Below, one piece after another: positions 44,472 through 54,684 of a stretch of 64,000 nt of DNA. The notes beneath the pieces are model-generated. The model saw only the letters and a program-made list of their open reading frames with translations, searched no databases and was not told where the DNA came from. Within the stretch, counting starts at the first letter, position 1; the number at the start of each line of letters is the position of its first letter. Origin of the DNA: Cohnella sp. AR92 (lineage in GTDB: Bacteria; Bacillota; Bacilli; Paenibacillales; Paenibacillaceae); the NCBI RefSeq assembly GCF_003990975.1, contig NZ_RZJR01000007.1, positions 63,079 to 127,078 of the forward strand, written 5' to 3'. The translations under genes were made by a program, and so were the position numbers.

Positions 44472-47180
44472 TTGTCAAACCTGCCGTATCAGGTTCAGGC
44501 AACCCTGCAGGCCGCCGGCAAATCGTACCGGTACTATGACCTGCAAGGTCTGGAACAGCAAGGACTCGGTCCTGTATCCAAGCTGCCGTTCTCGATCAAA
44601 GTATTGCTCGAAGCCGCTCTTCGTCAATTCGACGGACGCGCGATCACGCTCGAGCATGTCAAGCAACTCGGTAACTGGGCGAATGGACGCGAGGATAAGG
44701 AGATCCCGTTCATTCCGGCTCGTATCGTGCTTCAAGACTTCACGGGCGTACCGGTAGTCGTCGACCTCGCGGCTATGCGCGAGACCGTAAAGCAAGCCGG
44801 CGGAGATCCGAAGCGCATCAACCCGCTCGTTCCGGTTGACCTCGTTATCGACCACTCCGTCATGGTTGACGCATTCGGCACGCCGGACGCGCTCAAATAC
44901 AATATGGACATCGAGTTCGAACGCAACGAAGAGCGCTATCGCTTCCTGCGTTGGGCTCAAACCGCCTTCGACAACTTCCGCGCGGTTCCGCCGGCAACGG
45001 GTATCGTTCACCAGGTTAACCTGGAGTACCTCGCTTCCGTCGCGGCAACGAAGACGAAGAACGGCGTAACCGAAGTTTATCCGGATTCCCTCGTCGGCAC
45101 GGACTCCCACACGACGATGATCAACGGCCTTGGCGTTGTCGGATGGGGCGTCGGCGGTATCGAAGCGGAAGCCGGCATGCTCGGCCAACCTCTGTACTTC
45201 GTTATGCCGGAAGTCATCGGCTTCAAGCTGACGGGCAGCCTGGCAGAAGGCGCTACGGCGACCGACCTGGCTCTGACGGTAACTCAAATCCTTCGTAAGA
45301 AGGGAGTTGTCGGCAAGTTCGTCGAGTTCTTCGGCTCCGGCCTGTCGAACATCAGCCTGGCTGACCGCGCGACGGTAGCCAACATGGCTCCGGAATACGG
45401 CGCTACGATCGGCTTCTTCCCTGTCGACTCCGAGACGCTGAACTACATGCGTCTGACCGGCCGCGAAGAGAGCCAAATCGAGCTCGTCGAATCTTACTAC
45501 AAGGCTCAAGGCATGTTCCGTACGGACGACACTCCGGATCCGGTCTTCACCGACGTTCTCGAGCTCGACCTCTCGACGATCGTACCGAGCCTTGCCGGTC
45601 CTAAGCGTCCGCAAGACCGCGTCGAGCTGACTTCCATGAAGGAAGAGTTCAACAGCATCATCCGCACGCCGATCGACAAGGGCGGGTTCGGCCTGTCCGA
45701 AGAGAAGATCGCGGCTTCGGCAGACGTTAAGCACAAGAACGGCAAGCAAACCCAGCTGAAGACGGGCGCAGTCGTTATCGCGGCTATCACCAGCTGTACG
45801 AATACGTCGAACCCAAGCGTTATGCTGGGCGCCGCTCTGGTCGCGAAGAAGGCTGTCGAGAAGGGTCTCGTTAAGCCTGAATACGTGAAGAGCTCCCTGA
45901 CTCCAGGCTCGCTCGTCGTTACCGAGTACCTGACCAAGTCCGGCCTGCTGCCGTACCTCGAGAAGCTTGGCTTCTACGTAGCCGGCTATGGCTGCGCGAC
46001 TTGCATCGGCAACTCCGGTCCGCTTCCGGACGAAGTCAGCCAAGCGATCGCCGATAACGACCTGACCGTCGCCGCCGTCCTGTCCGGCAACCGGAACTTC
46101 GAAGGCCGCGTTCATGCTCAAGTCAAGGCGAACTACCTGGCTTCTCCTCCGCTCGTCGTCGCTTACGCTCTCGCGGGCACGGTCAACATCGACCTCGCGA
46201 ACGAGCCGATCGGCACGGGCACGGACGGACAGCCTGTCTTCCTGAAGGACATCTGGCCGACGAACGCCGAGATCCAAGAAGCGGTTCGCGCTTCGCTTAC
46301 GCCTGACATGTTCCGCGCCAAGTACGAGAACGTGTTCACGCAGAACGAGCAGTGGAACCAAATTCCGGTACCGAAGGGCGACCTGTACGAGTGGGACGAG
46401 AAGTCCACTTACATCGCGAACCCTCCGTTCTTCACCGGCCTCGGCGCGGAAGCCGGCGACATCGTCGACATCAAGAGCGCCAACGTTATGGCTCTGATGG
46501 GCGATTCGGTTACGACCGACCACATCTCTCCTGCCGGCAACATCAAGGCTGACAGCCCTGCGGGCAAGTACCTGATCGAGCATGGCGTCGACAAGAAGGA
46601 CTTCAACTCCTACGGCTCCCGTCGCGGTCATCATGAAGTCATGATGCGCGGTACGTTCGCGAACATCCGCATCCGCAACCAAGTGGCTCCGGGAACCGAA
46701 GGCGGCGTAACGACTTACCTGCCTACGAACGAAGTCATGTCTATCTACGACGCGTCGATGAAGTACCAAGCTTCCGGCACGAACCTCGTCGTCATCGCTG
46801 GCAAGGAATACGGCACCGGCTCCTCCCGCGACTGGGCGGCCAAGGGTACGTTCCTCCTCGGCGTCAAGGCGGTTATCGCGGAGAGCTTCGAACGGATTCA
46901 CCGTTCCAACCTGGTGGGCATGGGCGTTCTGCCGCTGCAATTCCAACCGGGCTCCAGCTGGAAGACGCTCGGCATTACGGGCCGCGAGAAGTTCGATATC
47001 ACGGGCCTCAGCAACGATGTCGTTCCTGGCCAGACGGTTACGGTAACGGCTACTCGCGAAGACGGCTCCACCTTCGAATTCCCGGTTATCGTTCGCCTGG
47101 ACTCGATGGTCGACGTCGACTACTACCGCAACAGCGGCATCCTGCAGACGGTTCTGCGCCAGATGCTGGCTGAACAATAA
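44472..47180 (+). CDS. acnA: Aconitate hydratase
   Basis: A 902-residue [4Fe-4S] enzyme of the citric acid cycle that converts citrate to isocitrate. The cluster ligands are the Cys residues in [20 protein letters not shown] and [14 protein letters not shown]. Other family segments are [20 protein letters not shown] and [20 protein letters not shown], plus the swivelling C-terminal domain. It starts with TTG nine bases after AGGAGG. In Bacillus this protein doubles as an RNA-binding regulator when iron is short. Codon use is strongly biased, as for highly expressed genes. Confidence 0.97.
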   Translation: MSNLPYQVQATLQAAGKSYRYYDLQGLEQQGLGPVSKLPFSIKVLLEAALRQFDGRAITLEHVKQLGNWANGREDKEIPFIPARIVLQDFTGVPVVVDLAAMRETVKQAGGDPKRINPLVPVDLVIDHSVMVDAFGTPDALKYNMDIEFERNEERYRFLRWAQTAFDNFRAVPPATGIVHQVNLEYLASVAATKTKNGVTEVYPDSLVGTDSHTTMINGLGVVGWGVGGIEAEAGMLGQPLYFVMPEVIGFKLTGSLAEGATATDLALTVTQILRKKGVVGKFVEFFGSGLSNISLADRATVANMAPEYGATIGFFPVDSETLNYMRLTGREESQIELVESYYKAQGMFRTDDTPDPVFTDVLELDLSTIVPSLAGPKRPQDRVELTSMKEEFNSIIRTPIDKGGFGLSEEKIAASADVKHKNGKQTQLKTGAVVIAAITSCTNTSNPSVMLGAALVAKKAVEKGLVKPEYVKSSLTPGSLVVTEYLTKSGLLPYLEKLGFYVAGYGCATCIGNSGPLPDEVSQAIADNDLTVAAVLSGNRNFEGRVHAQVKANYLASPPLVVAYALAGTVNIDLANEPIGTGTDGQPVFLKDIWPTNAEIQEAVRASLTPDMFRAKYENVFTQNEQWNQIPVPKGDLYEWDEKSTYIANPPFFTGLGAEAGDIVDIKSANVMALMGDSVTTDHISPAGNIKADSPAGKYLIEHGVDKKDFNSYGSRRGHHEVMMRGTFANIRIRNQVAPGTEGGVTTYLPTNEVMSIYDASMKYQASGTNLVVIAGKEYGTGSSRDWAAKGTFLLGVKAVIAESFERIHRSNLVGMGVLPLQFQPGSSWKTLGITGREKFDITGLSNDVVPGQTVTVTATREDGSTFEFPVIVRLDSMVDVDYYRNSGILQTVLRQMLAEQ

Positions 47181-47270
47181 TTCTGCCCGCTCAAGCATAA
47201 GTCTCTCCGGCATCCTTCGACGCCGGAGCAGCTTTGCGCAGGTTATGCAGAACTCGAATCAAGAAGAAAT

Positions 47271-47310
47271 GGCGGTGCCGGGGATCTTCCCCGCGCCGCC
47301 GTTCTTTTTG
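47271..47310 (+). terminator. Terminator of aconitase
   Basis: GGCGGTGCCGGGG and CCCCGCGCCGCC pair around ATCTT, followed by GTTCTTTTT. A second hairpin without a U-run (CTCCGGC/GCCGGAG) precedes it near 47203-47230. Confidence 0.8.
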
Positions 47311-47330
47311 CATGTTCGCCCCGGAAAATT

Positions 47331-47359
47331 TTGTTTGGAACTATAGAAAGCGTTATAAT
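47331..47359 (+). promoter_or_regulatory. Promoter of the SepM-like protease gene
   Basis: -35 TTGTTT (47331-47336) and -10 TATAAT (47354-47359) with a 17-base spacer, 22 bases upstream of the start codon. Confidence 0.65.
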
Positions 47360-47381
47360 GGGTAACGGAGGTGAGCCCCGG

Positions 47382-48440
47382 ATGGCTGCTTGGAAGCATT
47401 GGATAAGACGCAATTGGACAGCCATTGCCGGAGCCTTCGTCGCTGTCGTCTTCGTTGTCGCGTATTATTGGACGTGGCCCTATGTGATCTATGGCCCTGG
47501 CTCGGCGGAGCCTGTCCACCCGCGCGTACAAACGGGACATGAGCTGAATGAGAAGGGCGCGCTGCTGTTCACGACCGTATCGACTCGTTCCAAACCGAAT
47601 GTTTTCGATCTTATTTATGCACGCCTTAATCCCCGCATGGATATCAAGACCCAGGAATCCGCAACGGGCGGCACGGTCAATCTGGATGCCTATCGCAACC
47701 TGCTGTACTGGATGCGGGACAATTCCGAAGCCGCCGCTCTCATGGCCGCTTATACGGCCATCTACGGGAAGGATAATCCCGTCATCAAAGTCGAAGAGCA
47801 AGGCGTCATCGTACGCGCTTTCCTCGATGACACCAAGGCGCGCGATCACGGCCTTCAAGAGGGCGACATCATCACGTCGATCGACGGACAAGACGCGAAG
47901 ACCGCGGAAGCCTTCACGAAGATTCTAGCCGACAAGAAGCCCGGAGATGTCGTGAAGCTGGCCGGCACGCGGGGCGACAAGAAGTTCTCCGTTGAAGTTC
48001 CGCTGATCGAGATGGAATCGACGGGGGCGGCCGGCGTCGGCTTCTACCGCGATTCGGTCGTGAAGGTAACCGTGCCGGATCCGGTCAAGTTCGACTTCAA
48101 CGACACGGGCGGTCCGTCGGCCGGGCTGATGATGACGCTGGAGATCGTGGCTCAGCTGACCGGAGAGGACCTCTCCAAGGGCTATCAGATCGCCGGTACG
48201 GGCACGATCGCGGCGGACGGCAAGGTCGGCCAGATCGGAGGCATCCAGTATAAGCTGATGGCGGCCGATCGGGAGAAGGCGGACTATTTCCTCGTCCCTT
48301 ACGTCGAATCGGGCGATTACAGCAACTGGAAGGAAGCCGAAGAGACGGTCAAGAAGCTGGAGCTGAAGCCTAAGCTGGTCAAAGTATCGTCGCTGCAGGA
48401 CGCCCTCGACTTCCTTCGCGGACTGGAAGCGAAGAGCTGA
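47382..48440 (+). CDS. SepM/YlbL-like membrane protease with PDZ and Lon-type domains
   Basis: A 352-residue protein with an N-terminal membrane anchor (IAGAFVAVVFVVAYYW), an extracellular part, a PDZ domain (about 140-210, FLDDTKARDHGLQEGDIITS) and a C-terminal S16 protease domain with catalytic Ser246 in GGPSAGLMM and Lys291 in GIQYKLMAA. The 45-residue spacing of the dyad is that of Lon-type proteases. Homologues process secreted peptides (SepM) or act in cell-envelope and DNA-damage responses (YlbL). I chose ATG at 47382, ten bases after GGAGG. It is monocistronic. Confidence 0.93.
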   Translation: MAAWKHWIRRNWTAIAGAFVAVVFVVAYYWTWPYVIYGPGSAEPVHPRVQTGHELNEKGALLFTTVSTRSKPNVFDLIYARLNPRMDIKTQESATGGTVNLDAYRNLLYWMRDNSEAAALMAAYTAIYGKDNPVIKVEEQGVIVRAFLDDTKARDHGLQEGDIITSIDGQDAKTAEAFTKILADKKPGDVVKLAGTRGDKKFSVEVPLIEMESTGAAGVGFYRDSVVKVTVPDPVKFDFNDTGGPSAGLMMTLEIVAQLTGEDLSKGYQIAGTGTIAADGKVGQIGGIQYKLMAADREKADYFLVPYVESGDYSNWKEAEETVKKLELKPKLVKVSSLQDALDFLRGLEAKS

Positions 48441-48455
48441 AGCCATATAAGACCA

Positions 48456-48512
48456 ATAAACAACAAAACAACCTCGTTCCTTCTTTCGAAGGAGCGAGGT
48501 TGTTTTGTTGTT
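48456..48512. terminator. Terminator of the SepM-like gene
   Basis: AACAACAAAACAACCTCG and CGAGGTTGTTTTGTTGTT with inner TCCTTC/GAAGGA form a stem of over 20 bp. It runs into the -35 of the next promoter. Confidence 0.85.
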
Positions 48513-48568
48513 GACACCCGGGGATTAATCCATTAGGATTAAAATACCAACTAATTCAATAGGAATTA
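48511..48568 (+). promoter_or_regulatory. Promoter with two operator dyads for the peptide-type importer operon
   Basis: -35 TTGACA (48511-48516) and -10 TAGGAT (48534-48539), spacer 17. The dyad TTAATCCATTAGGATTAA (48525-48542, 7-bp arms) overlaps the -10 and a related dyad TAATTCAATAGGAATTA (48552-48568) follows. The AATTCnnTnGGAATT form recalls sites of the Rrf2-type cysteine regulator CymR of Bacillus and Staphylococcus; this identity is inference. Confidence 0.6.
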
Positions 48569-48598
48569 ATGCGTACATCTTGAGGGGGCATTCTAGAC

Positions 48599-50206
48599 AT
48601 GAAGAAATGGCGTACAGGACTAAGTCTTTCGGCAATTGCCGCATTAGCGTTCACCGTTGCATGCGGCAACAACAATTCATCGAACGCCGGAGGAAGCGCA
48701 AGCTCGCCGGCATCCGGCTCTCCAGCCGCTTCGCAAGCTTCGGCGGCGAGCTACAAGGACGATCTGAAGGTCGCCGTCACGGCACAACCGCCGACTCTCG
48801 ATTCCGCGACGACGGCGTCGGCTCTTGCGCTTGATATCGCCGGCAACATTTTCGAAACGTTGTTTACCTTAAACGAGAACTATGAGCCCACTCCGGTGCT
48901 GGCCGAATCGTACACGAAGAGCGATGACGGGCTTACCTATACGATCAAGCTGCGCCAAGGCGTGAAGTTCCATAATGGCAAAGAATTGACGAGCGATGAC
49001 GTAGTCGCTTCGATGAACCGCTGGCTCGTGACGTCCAGCCGGGCGAAAGCCCTGCTCGAAGGAGCGAACTTCAGCGCCTTGGATGCCGGCACGGTGGAAC
49101 TGAAGCTGGCGAAGCCGAATCCGGACGTGCTCGTGCTGCTGTCGGCGCAAGCGGCTTTCCCGGCGATCTTCCCGAAGGAAGTCATCGACTCCGCGCCGGC
49201 CGAAGGCATCACGGATTATATCGGTACGGGTCCTTACAAGCTGCAGGAGTGGAAGCAAGACCAATACATCCACCTTGTGCGCAACGAAGACTACGTTAGC
49301 CCCGAAGGAGAACCGAGCGGCTTCGCCGGCAAGAAGGAAGCCGCGACGCCTAACCTTTACTACTACTTCGTCCCCGACAACGCGACTCGCATCGCGGGGG
49401 TCAAGTCCGGCGAGTACGACATCGCGGACAGCATTCCGACGGAGAACTTCGAAGAATTGTCTGCGGATAGCGGCGTTAACCTGTCCTCTTATCCGGGCGG
49501 CACTCTGACCGCGTTCCTGAATTCGAGCGAAGGCGCGTTCAAGAACGAGAAGCTGCGCCAAGCGGCCGTCGCGGCATTGAACGCGGACGATATTCTGCTC
49601 GCAAGCTTCGCGAATCCCGATCTGTACAAGCTGGATCCGGGCTACATGAACCCGAGCCAGACGCAGTGGGCTTCGACCGCCGGCTCCGAGTATTACAACC
49701 AGAACGATCAGGAGAAAGCGAAGCAGCTTCTGCAAGAAGCCGGCTATAACGGCGAGAAGATCGTGTTGCTGACCACTCCGGATTACAGCGAGATGTATGC
49801 CGCGACGCTTGTTATTCAAGAAGAGTTAAAGCAAGTCGGCTTTAACGTAGACGTGCTGAGCTCGGACTTCCCGACATTCCTGAAGACGAAGGACGAGCAC
49901 AGCAAGTGGAACCTGATGGTGACAAGCAACGGCTATCAATTAATCCCTCCTCAACTGCTCGCCGTCACGCAAAGCTGGGTCGGCTTGGACGACGCTCAAG
50001 TGAAGGCATCGGTCGCAACGATCAGCTCGGCGACGGATTCGGCGGCGGCGAAGGCGGAATGGGATAAACTCCAAGGCTACCTGTACGAACATGCCTACTC
50101 CGCGGTCATCGGCCATTATAACGAAGTCGTGGCGACGAGCAAGAAGGTAGAAGGCTTCAGCCAATTCGTCGGGCCTGTCGTCTGGAACGCGAAAGTCGCT
50201 AAATAA
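48599..50206 (+). CDS. ABC importer substrate-binding lipoprotein, family 5 (peptide/nickel type)
   Basis: A 535-residue extracellular binding protein with lipobox TVAC, a Ser/Ala linker, and the family 5 core (LKVAVTAQPPTLDSATTASA; LTYTIKLRQGVKFHNGKELT; YIGTGPYKLQEWKQ). It binds oligopeptides, glutathione or related compounds. It is the first gene of a five-gene importer (binding protein, two permeases, two ATPases) plus an OsmC protein. A terminator-like hairpin behind it should make it more abundant than the membrane parts. The twin operator dyads suggest control by sulfur or nutrient supply. Confidence 0.94.
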   Translation: MKKWRTGLSLSAIAALAFTVACGNNNSSNAGGSASSPASGSPAASQASAASYKDDLKVAVTAQPPTLDSATTASALALDIAGNIFETLFTLNENYEPTPVLAESYTKSDDGLTYTIKLRQGVKFHNGKELTSDDVVASMNRWLVTSSRAKALLEGANFSALDAGTVELKLAKPNPDVLVLLSAQAAFPAIFPKEVIDSAPAEGITDYIGTGPYKLQEWKQDQYIHLVRNEDYVSPEGEPSGFAGKKEAATPNLYYYFVPDNATRIAGVKSGEYDIADSIPTENFEELSADSGVNLSSYPGGTLTAFLNSSEGAFKNEKLRQAAVAALNADDILLASFANPDLYKLDPGYMNPSQTQWASTAGSEYYNQNDQEKAKQLLQEAGYNGEKIVLLTTPDYSEMYAATLVIQEELKQVGFNVDVLSSDFPTFLKTKDEHSKWNLMVTSNGYQLIPPQLLAVTQSWVGLDDAQVKASVATISSATDSAAAKAEWDKLQGYLYEHAYSAVIGHYNEVVATSKKVEGFSQFVGPVVWNAKVAK

Positions 50207-50235
50207 TCGCATTAGAAAATAAGGCCTATCCCAGA

Positions 50236-50275
50236 AGAGTGTTGCAGGTTCAACCGCAACACTCCTCTCTTTTTG
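50236..50275 (+). terminator. Internal attenuator between binding protein and permease
   Basis: GAGTGTTGC and GCAACACTC form a 9-bp stem with loop AGGTTCAACC, followed by CTCTCTTTTTG. The operon continues, so partial termination is expected. Confidence 0.8.
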
Positions 50276-50291
50276 AAACGAGGGGTTTCCG

Positions 50292-51242
50292 GTGCTTGCC
50301 TACATTGTCAAACGAATCCTGTCCTTAATCCCTGTGCTTCTGGTTATCACGATCGCGACGTTCGCGCTCATCCACATCATGCCGGGCGACCCATCCGCCG
50401 CGTTCCTAGGGCTCGAAGCGACCCAAGCTGACGTTGACGCCCTAAACCAAACGATGGGCTTCGATCATCCGATCGTCGAGCAGTACGTGAATTGGGTCGG
50501 CGGCCTGTTCCGCGGCGATCTCGGCGACTCTCTGTTTCTTCACCAGCCGGTCGGACAAGCGATAGCCGAACATATGGGGCCGACGTTATCGCTGGCGATT
50601 GTCGCGCAGGCGATCGCCCTGCTCCTGGCCATTCCGCTCGGCATCATCGCCGCCTACAAGCGCGACTCGGCGCTGGACCAGCTGCTGCGCGGCTTCTCTC
50701 TCATCGGAATGGCCGTGCCCGGCTTCTTGCTTGCCTTATTTCTTATGCTGTTCGTAGGGGTAAAGCTCAAGTGGCTCCCGATTGCCGGTTATGCCCCGCT
50801 CGCGGACGGAATCTGGCAGCACTACCGGTATTTGATTCTCCCCGGCATCTCGCTCGGAACGATACAAGCCGCTCTCATCATGCGAATGACTCGCTCTTCG
50901 GTGCTCGAGGTGCTTCATTTGAACTTCATCAAGACGGTCCGTTCCAAAGGGCTTCGGGAAACGAAAGTGCTGCTCAAGCATGCGCTTCGCAACGCATTCA
51001 TCCCGATCCTGACGGTCATCGGCCAAACGTTCGGAACGCTCGTGACCGGCGCGGTCATCATCGAGACGATCTTCAACATTCCCGGAATCGGGCAGCTCGT
51101 CATCAATTCGATCGAGCGCCGCGACTTCACCGTCATTCAAGGCGTCGTCCTGTTTGTCACGCTCCTCTATGTTCTCATCAATTTGATCGTCGACCTGCTT
51201 TATGGCGCGGTAGATCCGCGAGTACGGTTGGACCGCAAGTAA
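50292..51242 (+). CDS. Peptide-type ABC importer permease, DppB type
   Basis: A 316-residue permease starting with GTG after GAGGGG. It has the typical N-terminus (YIVKRILSLIPVLLVITIAT; HIMPGDPSAAFLG), six helices, and the coupling motif TVRSKGLRETKVLLKHALRN. It pairs with the DppC-type permease 14 bp downstream. The ligand class follows from the family 5 binding protein. Confidence 0.95.
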   Translation: MLAYIVKRILSLIPVLLVITIATFALIHIMPGDPSAAFLGLEATQADVDALNQTMGFDHPIVEQYVNWVGGLFRGDLGDSLFLHQPVGQAIAEHMGPTLSLAIVAQAIALLLAIPLGIIAAYKRDSALDQLLRGFSLIGMAVPGFLLALFLMLFVGVKLKWLPIAGYAPLADGIWQHYRYLILPGISLGTIQAALIMRMTRSSVLEVLHLNFIKTVRSKGLRETKVLLKHALRNAFIPILTVIGQTFGTLVTGAVIIETIFNIPGIGQLVINSIERRDFTVIQGVVLFVTLLYVLINLIVDLLYGAVDPRVRLDRK

Positions 51243-51256
51243 AAGGAGGGCTCCCG

Positions 51257-52180
51257 ATGGAACTACCGCAAACCAAAAGCCAGTTCGTCCAACTGAGCCG
51301 CAAACTCCGCAAGGAACAGCGCCTGCTGAGTTACTTCCGCTTGCGAACGAACTACGACTTGATGATCGGAGCGATCATTCTCGGCGTTCTCATACTTGTC
51401 GCCTTTATCGGTCCGCTATTATCTCCATACGACCCGTACGCGATGAAGGTCCTCGACCGCCTGAAGCCGCCAAGCGCGGCGCATTGGCTCGGCACGGACG
51501 AGTTCGGACGCGACCTGTTGACCCGCGTCCTGTATGGAGCCCGCGTCTCGATGAGCATCGGCCTTACCGTTACGGCGCTGTCCTCCCTGCTCGGTTTGAT
51601 CATTGGAGTATATGCGGCCTATTATAAGTCTCTCGATCATATTCTGATGCGAATCTGCGACGGTCTGATCGCGTTCCCCGGCATTCTGTTGGCGATCGCG
51701 TTAATGGCTACGCTCGGCGCTTCCGCGACCAACGTCATCATTGCCCTTACGATCGTATTCACGCCCAGCATCGCACGAACGATTCGTTCGGCCGCCCTTG
51801 TCGTCCGCGAGCAGGCTTATATCGAAGCGATCCGCGCGCAAGGAGCGAATAACGCCCGCATCATCTGGCTTCACATCGTTCCGAACACGCTGTCTCCCCT
51901 GCTCGTTCAAGCGGCGTTCGTGTTCGCCGAAGCGATTCTATCCGAGGCTGCTCTCAGCTTCCTAGGAGCCGGAATACCCGCCCCCTCCCCTAGCTGGGGC
52001 AATATCCTGCAGGCGAGCAAGCCGGTTATCTCCAAAGCATGGTGGATGGTTACGTTCCCCGGCATCGCGCTCATCTTGTCCGTGCTAAGCCTTAACATGC
52101 TCGGGGACGGCTTGCGCGACTTCCTTGACCCCCGCTCCAAGCGCAGAGGGAACAAGAAAGCCAGGAGGGCTGCTTCATGA
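51257..52180 (+). CDS. Peptide-type ABC importer permease, DppC type
   Basis: A 307-residue permease with helices starting at YDLMIGAIILGVLILVAFIG, the family motif HWLGTDEFGRDLLTRVLYGA and the coupling loop EAIRAQGANNARIIWLHIVP. I chose ATG at 51257, six bases after AAAGGAGGG. The frame is open far upstream, but that part only overlaps the DppB-type gene. Its stop overlaps the next start (ATGA). Confidence 0.95.
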   Translation: MELPQTKSQFVQLSRKLRKEQRLLSYFRLRTNYDLMIGAIILGVLILVAFIGPLLSPYDPYAMKVLDRLKPPSAAHWLGTDEFGRDLLTRVLYGARVSMSIGLTVTALSSLLGLIIGVYAAYYKSLDHILMRICDGLIAFPGILLAIALMATLGASATNVIIALTIVFTPSIARTIRSAALVVREQAYIEAIRAQGANNARIIWLHIVPNTLSPLLVQAAFVFAEAILSEAALSFLGAGIPAPSPSWGNILQASKPVISKAWWMVTFPGIALILSVLSLNMLGDGLRDFLDPRSKRRGNKKARRAAS

Positions 52181-53193
52181 GTCAGACACCGTTATTGGAC
52201 GTTCGTAATCTCCGAACTCACTTCTATACCGAACGGGGCCGGGTAACCGCCGTCGACGGAGTCAGCTTCTCGATGGAGCCCGGCGAGATCGTCGGCATCG
52301 TAGGCGAGTCGGGCTGCGGCAAAAGCGTCATGTCCCAGTCGATCATCCGGCTGCTCGACTATGCCGACGACGTCTCGTACGAAGGGGAAGTTCGGTTGGG
52401 CGGCGAGAATCTGTTGCAGCTGTCCAACTCAAGAATGCGCAAGATTCGGGGCAACCTCGTCTCGATGGTGTTCCAAGACCCGCTGACTTCGCTCGATCCC
52501 GTCTATACGGTCGGCGATCAGATCGCCGAGAGCCTTCGGCAGCACCGGCGGCTCTCTCGCCGGGAAGCGCGGGAGAAGGCGCTGGAGCTGCTGAGGATGA
52601 CCGGCATTCCTTCCCCGGAGCAGCGATTGGATGAATATCCGCATCAGCTATCCGGAGGAATGCAGCAGCGGGTCATGATCGCGATAGCGCTCGCCTGCGA
52701 GCCGCAGCTGCTCATCGCCGACGAGCCGACGACGGCGCTGGACGTGACGATACAAGCGCAGATTCTCGAATTGATCGTCGAGCTGAACCGCAAGCTCGGC
52801 ATGGGCGTTCTGTTCATCACCCACGATCTCGGAGTTGTATCCGAGATATGCACAAGCGTCAAAGTCATGTATCTCGGCCAGATCGTCGAGGAGATGACGA
52901 CGGCGCAGCTGTTCGCGAACCCTCTTCACCCTTATACCCAGGGGCTGATTCGCTCGATTCCGCGAATGGACGGCGATCGTCGGCAGAAGCTGCATATCAT
53001 TGCGGGGACGGTTCCTTCTCTTAACGACAAGCCGCAAGGCTGCCGCTTCGCGACTCGTTGTCCCTATGCGGATGACAAGTGCAGGAACGAGGAACCTCCG
53101 ATCGCTACGGCGGAGGAAGGACATCGTCTGAAGTGCTGGTATTATGAAGAGATCAGTAACGGATTAAGGGAGGCGGTTGGCCATGGCGATTGA
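52177..53193 (+). CDS. Peptide-type ABC importer ATPase, DppD type
   Basis: A 338-residue ATPase with Walker A GESGCGKS, signature [19 protein letters not shown], Walker [13 protein letters not shown] and His in ITHDLGVV. The C-terminal region holds the cysteine-rich [15 protein letters not shown] motif found in DppD/OppD proteins, which can bind an iron-sulfur cluster in some members. It overlaps both neighbours slightly. Confidence 0.95.
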   Translation: MSQTPLLDVRNLRTHFYTERGRVTAVDGVSFSMEPGEIVGIVGESGCGKSVMSQSIIRLLDYADDVSYEGEVRLGGENLLQLSNSRMRKIRGNLVSMVFQDPLTSLDPVYTVGDQIAESLRQHRRLSRREAREKALELLRMTGIPSPEQRLDEYPHQLSGGMQQRVMIAIALACEPQLLIADEPTTALDVTIQAQILELIVELNRKLGMGVLFITHDLGVVSEICTSVKVMYLGQIVEEMTTAQLFANPLHPYTQGLIRSIPRMDGDRRQKLHIIAGTVPSLNDKPQGCRFATRCPYADDKCRNEEPPIATAEEGHRLKCWYYEEISNGLREAVGHGD

Positions 53194-54172
53194 TCATACA
53201 GCAGAGAAACCGCTACTGGAAGTGACCTCTCTAAGCAAAAAGTTCCCGGTATACGGATCGTTCGGGCGCCTGTTCGGGGCGAAGAAATACGTACATGCCG
53301 TGAATGACGTCTCTTTGTCTCTCTACGAGGGCGAGACATACGGCCTCGTCGGCGAGTCGGGGTCGGGCAAGAGCACGACCGGACGGGCCATCCTCGGGCT
53401 GACGCCGGCAACCAGCGGAGAGATCCGTTACCGCGATCAGGACTTAGCCAAGCTAAAGCCGGAGGAATTGCGCAAGCTTCGCAGAGAGCTGCAGATCGTG
53501 TTCCAGGATCCCTACTCCTCGCTTAACCCTCGCAAGCGCGTCGGGCGCATCCTGGAAGAAGCGCTCGTCATTCATGGGATCGGCGATCGCGAGCAGAGAC
53601 AGCAGGAGGTGTTCCGCATCCTGCAGGTCGTCGGCTTGCAGCCGGAGCATTACTTCCGGTATCCGCACGAATTCTCGGGCGGGCAGCGTCAGCGGCTCGG
53701 CCTCGCCCGCGCGCTCATTCTCCATCCGAGAATCGTCGTCTGCGACGAGCCCGTGTCCGCGCTCGACGTCTCGATTCAATCGCAAATCTTGAACATGCTG
53801 CGCGATCTTCAACGCGAATTGAAGCTGACGATGCTGTTCATTACCCATGACATCAGCGTCGTACGCTTCATCTCCGACCGAATCGGCATCATGTACCTGG
53901 GCCGAATCGTCGAAGAGGCGCCGACGGACGCCTTGTTCGCGAATCCGCGGCATCCCTACACGAAGGCGTTGTTCTCGGCGGTTCCGAGCCTTTCGAAGCA
54001 AGGCCTCAAAGAGCGAATCGTGCTCAAGGGGGAGATTCCTTCTCCCTTGTCTCCCCCGTCCGGCTGCGTCTTCCACACGCGCTGCCCGCTCGCCACGGAG
54101 CGCTGCCGCAGCGAGGCGCCTACGTTGAGCGAATCTCATAGCGGGCATAAAACGGCTTGTCATTATACCTAA
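53183..54172 (+). CDS. Peptide-type ABC importer ATPase, DppF type
   Basis: A 329-residue ATPase with Walker A GESGSGKST, signature FSGGQRQRLGLARALI, Walker B VVCDEPVSALD and the C-terminal CVFHTRCPLATERC motif. I chose ATG at 53183, nine bases after GGGAGG; a TTG six bases earlier is too close to that site. It overlaps the DppD-type gene by 11 bases and pairs with its product. Confidence 0.95.
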   Translation: MAIDHTAEKPLLEVTSLSKKFPVYGSFGRLFGAKKYVHAVNDVSLSLYEGETYGLVGESGSGKSTTGRAILGLTPATSGEIRYRDQDLAKLKPEELRKLRRELQIVFQDPYSSLNPRKRVGRILEEALVIHGIGDREQRQQEVFRILQVVGLQPEHYFRYPHEFSGGQRQRLGLARALILHPRIVVCDEPVSALDVSIQSQILNMLRDLQRELKLTMLFITHDISVVRFISDRIGIMYLGRIVEEAPTDALFANPRHPYTKALFSAVPSLSKQGLKERIVLKGEIPSPLSPPSGCVFHTRCPLATERCRSEAPTLSESHSGHKTACHYT

Positions 54173-54188
54173 GAGAGGATTGATTAGA

Positions 54189-54593
54189 ATGGCGATCATT
54201 AGACACGTAAACGGCCAAGACGAGGTTCATAACGGAGCCGGCAGGCAAGTCATCGGCGCTCACGCCCCGAACGAGAACGGGCTGTCGCCCAAAGAACTGC
54301 TGGAGGCGGCTCTTGGACTCTGCATCTCGATCTCGATGCAGAAAATGCTGAACTTCGATAACGTCAAATACGACAAGGAAGCGATTCAAGTCGAGGTGAC
54401 GAGCACGAAGCCGGAGAATAAGAGAGACAACCGCTTCTCCTCGTTCGAGGTGCGCGTCGCGTATCCTCCGGGGCTGGACGAGGACTACAAGGCGAAGCTG
54501 CGAGACGTAGTCGAGAGAGCGTGCACGATCAGCAACACGCTGCGCGCGGAAGCGACGGTCGAGCTGGTCGAGTTGCCGGCACAAGGGCAATAA
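54189..54593 (+). CDS. OsmC/Ohr family protein
   Basis: A 134-residue cytoplasmic protein of the OsmC family, which reduces organic hydroperoxides with two cysteines. Cys45 (EAALGLCISISM) and Cys112 (VVERACTISNTL) stand where the redox pair of OsmC proteins stands. It begins 16 bases after the DppF-type gene and shares its terminator, so it is the last gene of the importer operon. That link of a thiol-based peroxidase with a peptide or thiol importer suggests a sulfur or redox context. The YhfA-like branch, of unknown role, is an alternative. Confidence 0.88.
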   Translation: MAIIRHVNGQDEVHNGAGRQVIGAHAPNENGLSPKELLEAALGLCISISMQKMLNFDNVKYDKEAIQVEVTSTKPENKRDNRFSSFEVRVAYPPGLDEDYKAKLRDVVERACTISNTLRAEATVELVELPAQGQ

Positions 54594-54601
54594 TTCCATA
54601 A

Positions 54602-54660
54602 ACGAGAAGAGGCCATTCCTTTGCCGTTACGAACGGGTTGGGGAATGGCCTCTTCTCGTC
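54602..54660. terminator. Bidirectional terminator between OsmC and IclR genes
   Basis: CGAGAAGAGGCCATTCC and GGAATGGCCTCTTCTCG form a perfect 17-bp stem. Weak U-runs follow on both sides, between convergent genes. Confidence 0.8.
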
Positions 54661-54684
54661 TTGGTCTAGCTTGGTCCAGCTTAA

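Noticed and set aside
44475..47213. A 912-codon minus-strand frame opposite aconitase
   Set aside because: Shadow of strong codon bias; no domain, and the plus strand is certain.
50492..51256. A long N-terminal extension of the DppC-type permease
   Set aside because: It would overlap most of the DppB-type gene in another frame; a perfect ribosome binding site and family start are at 51257.
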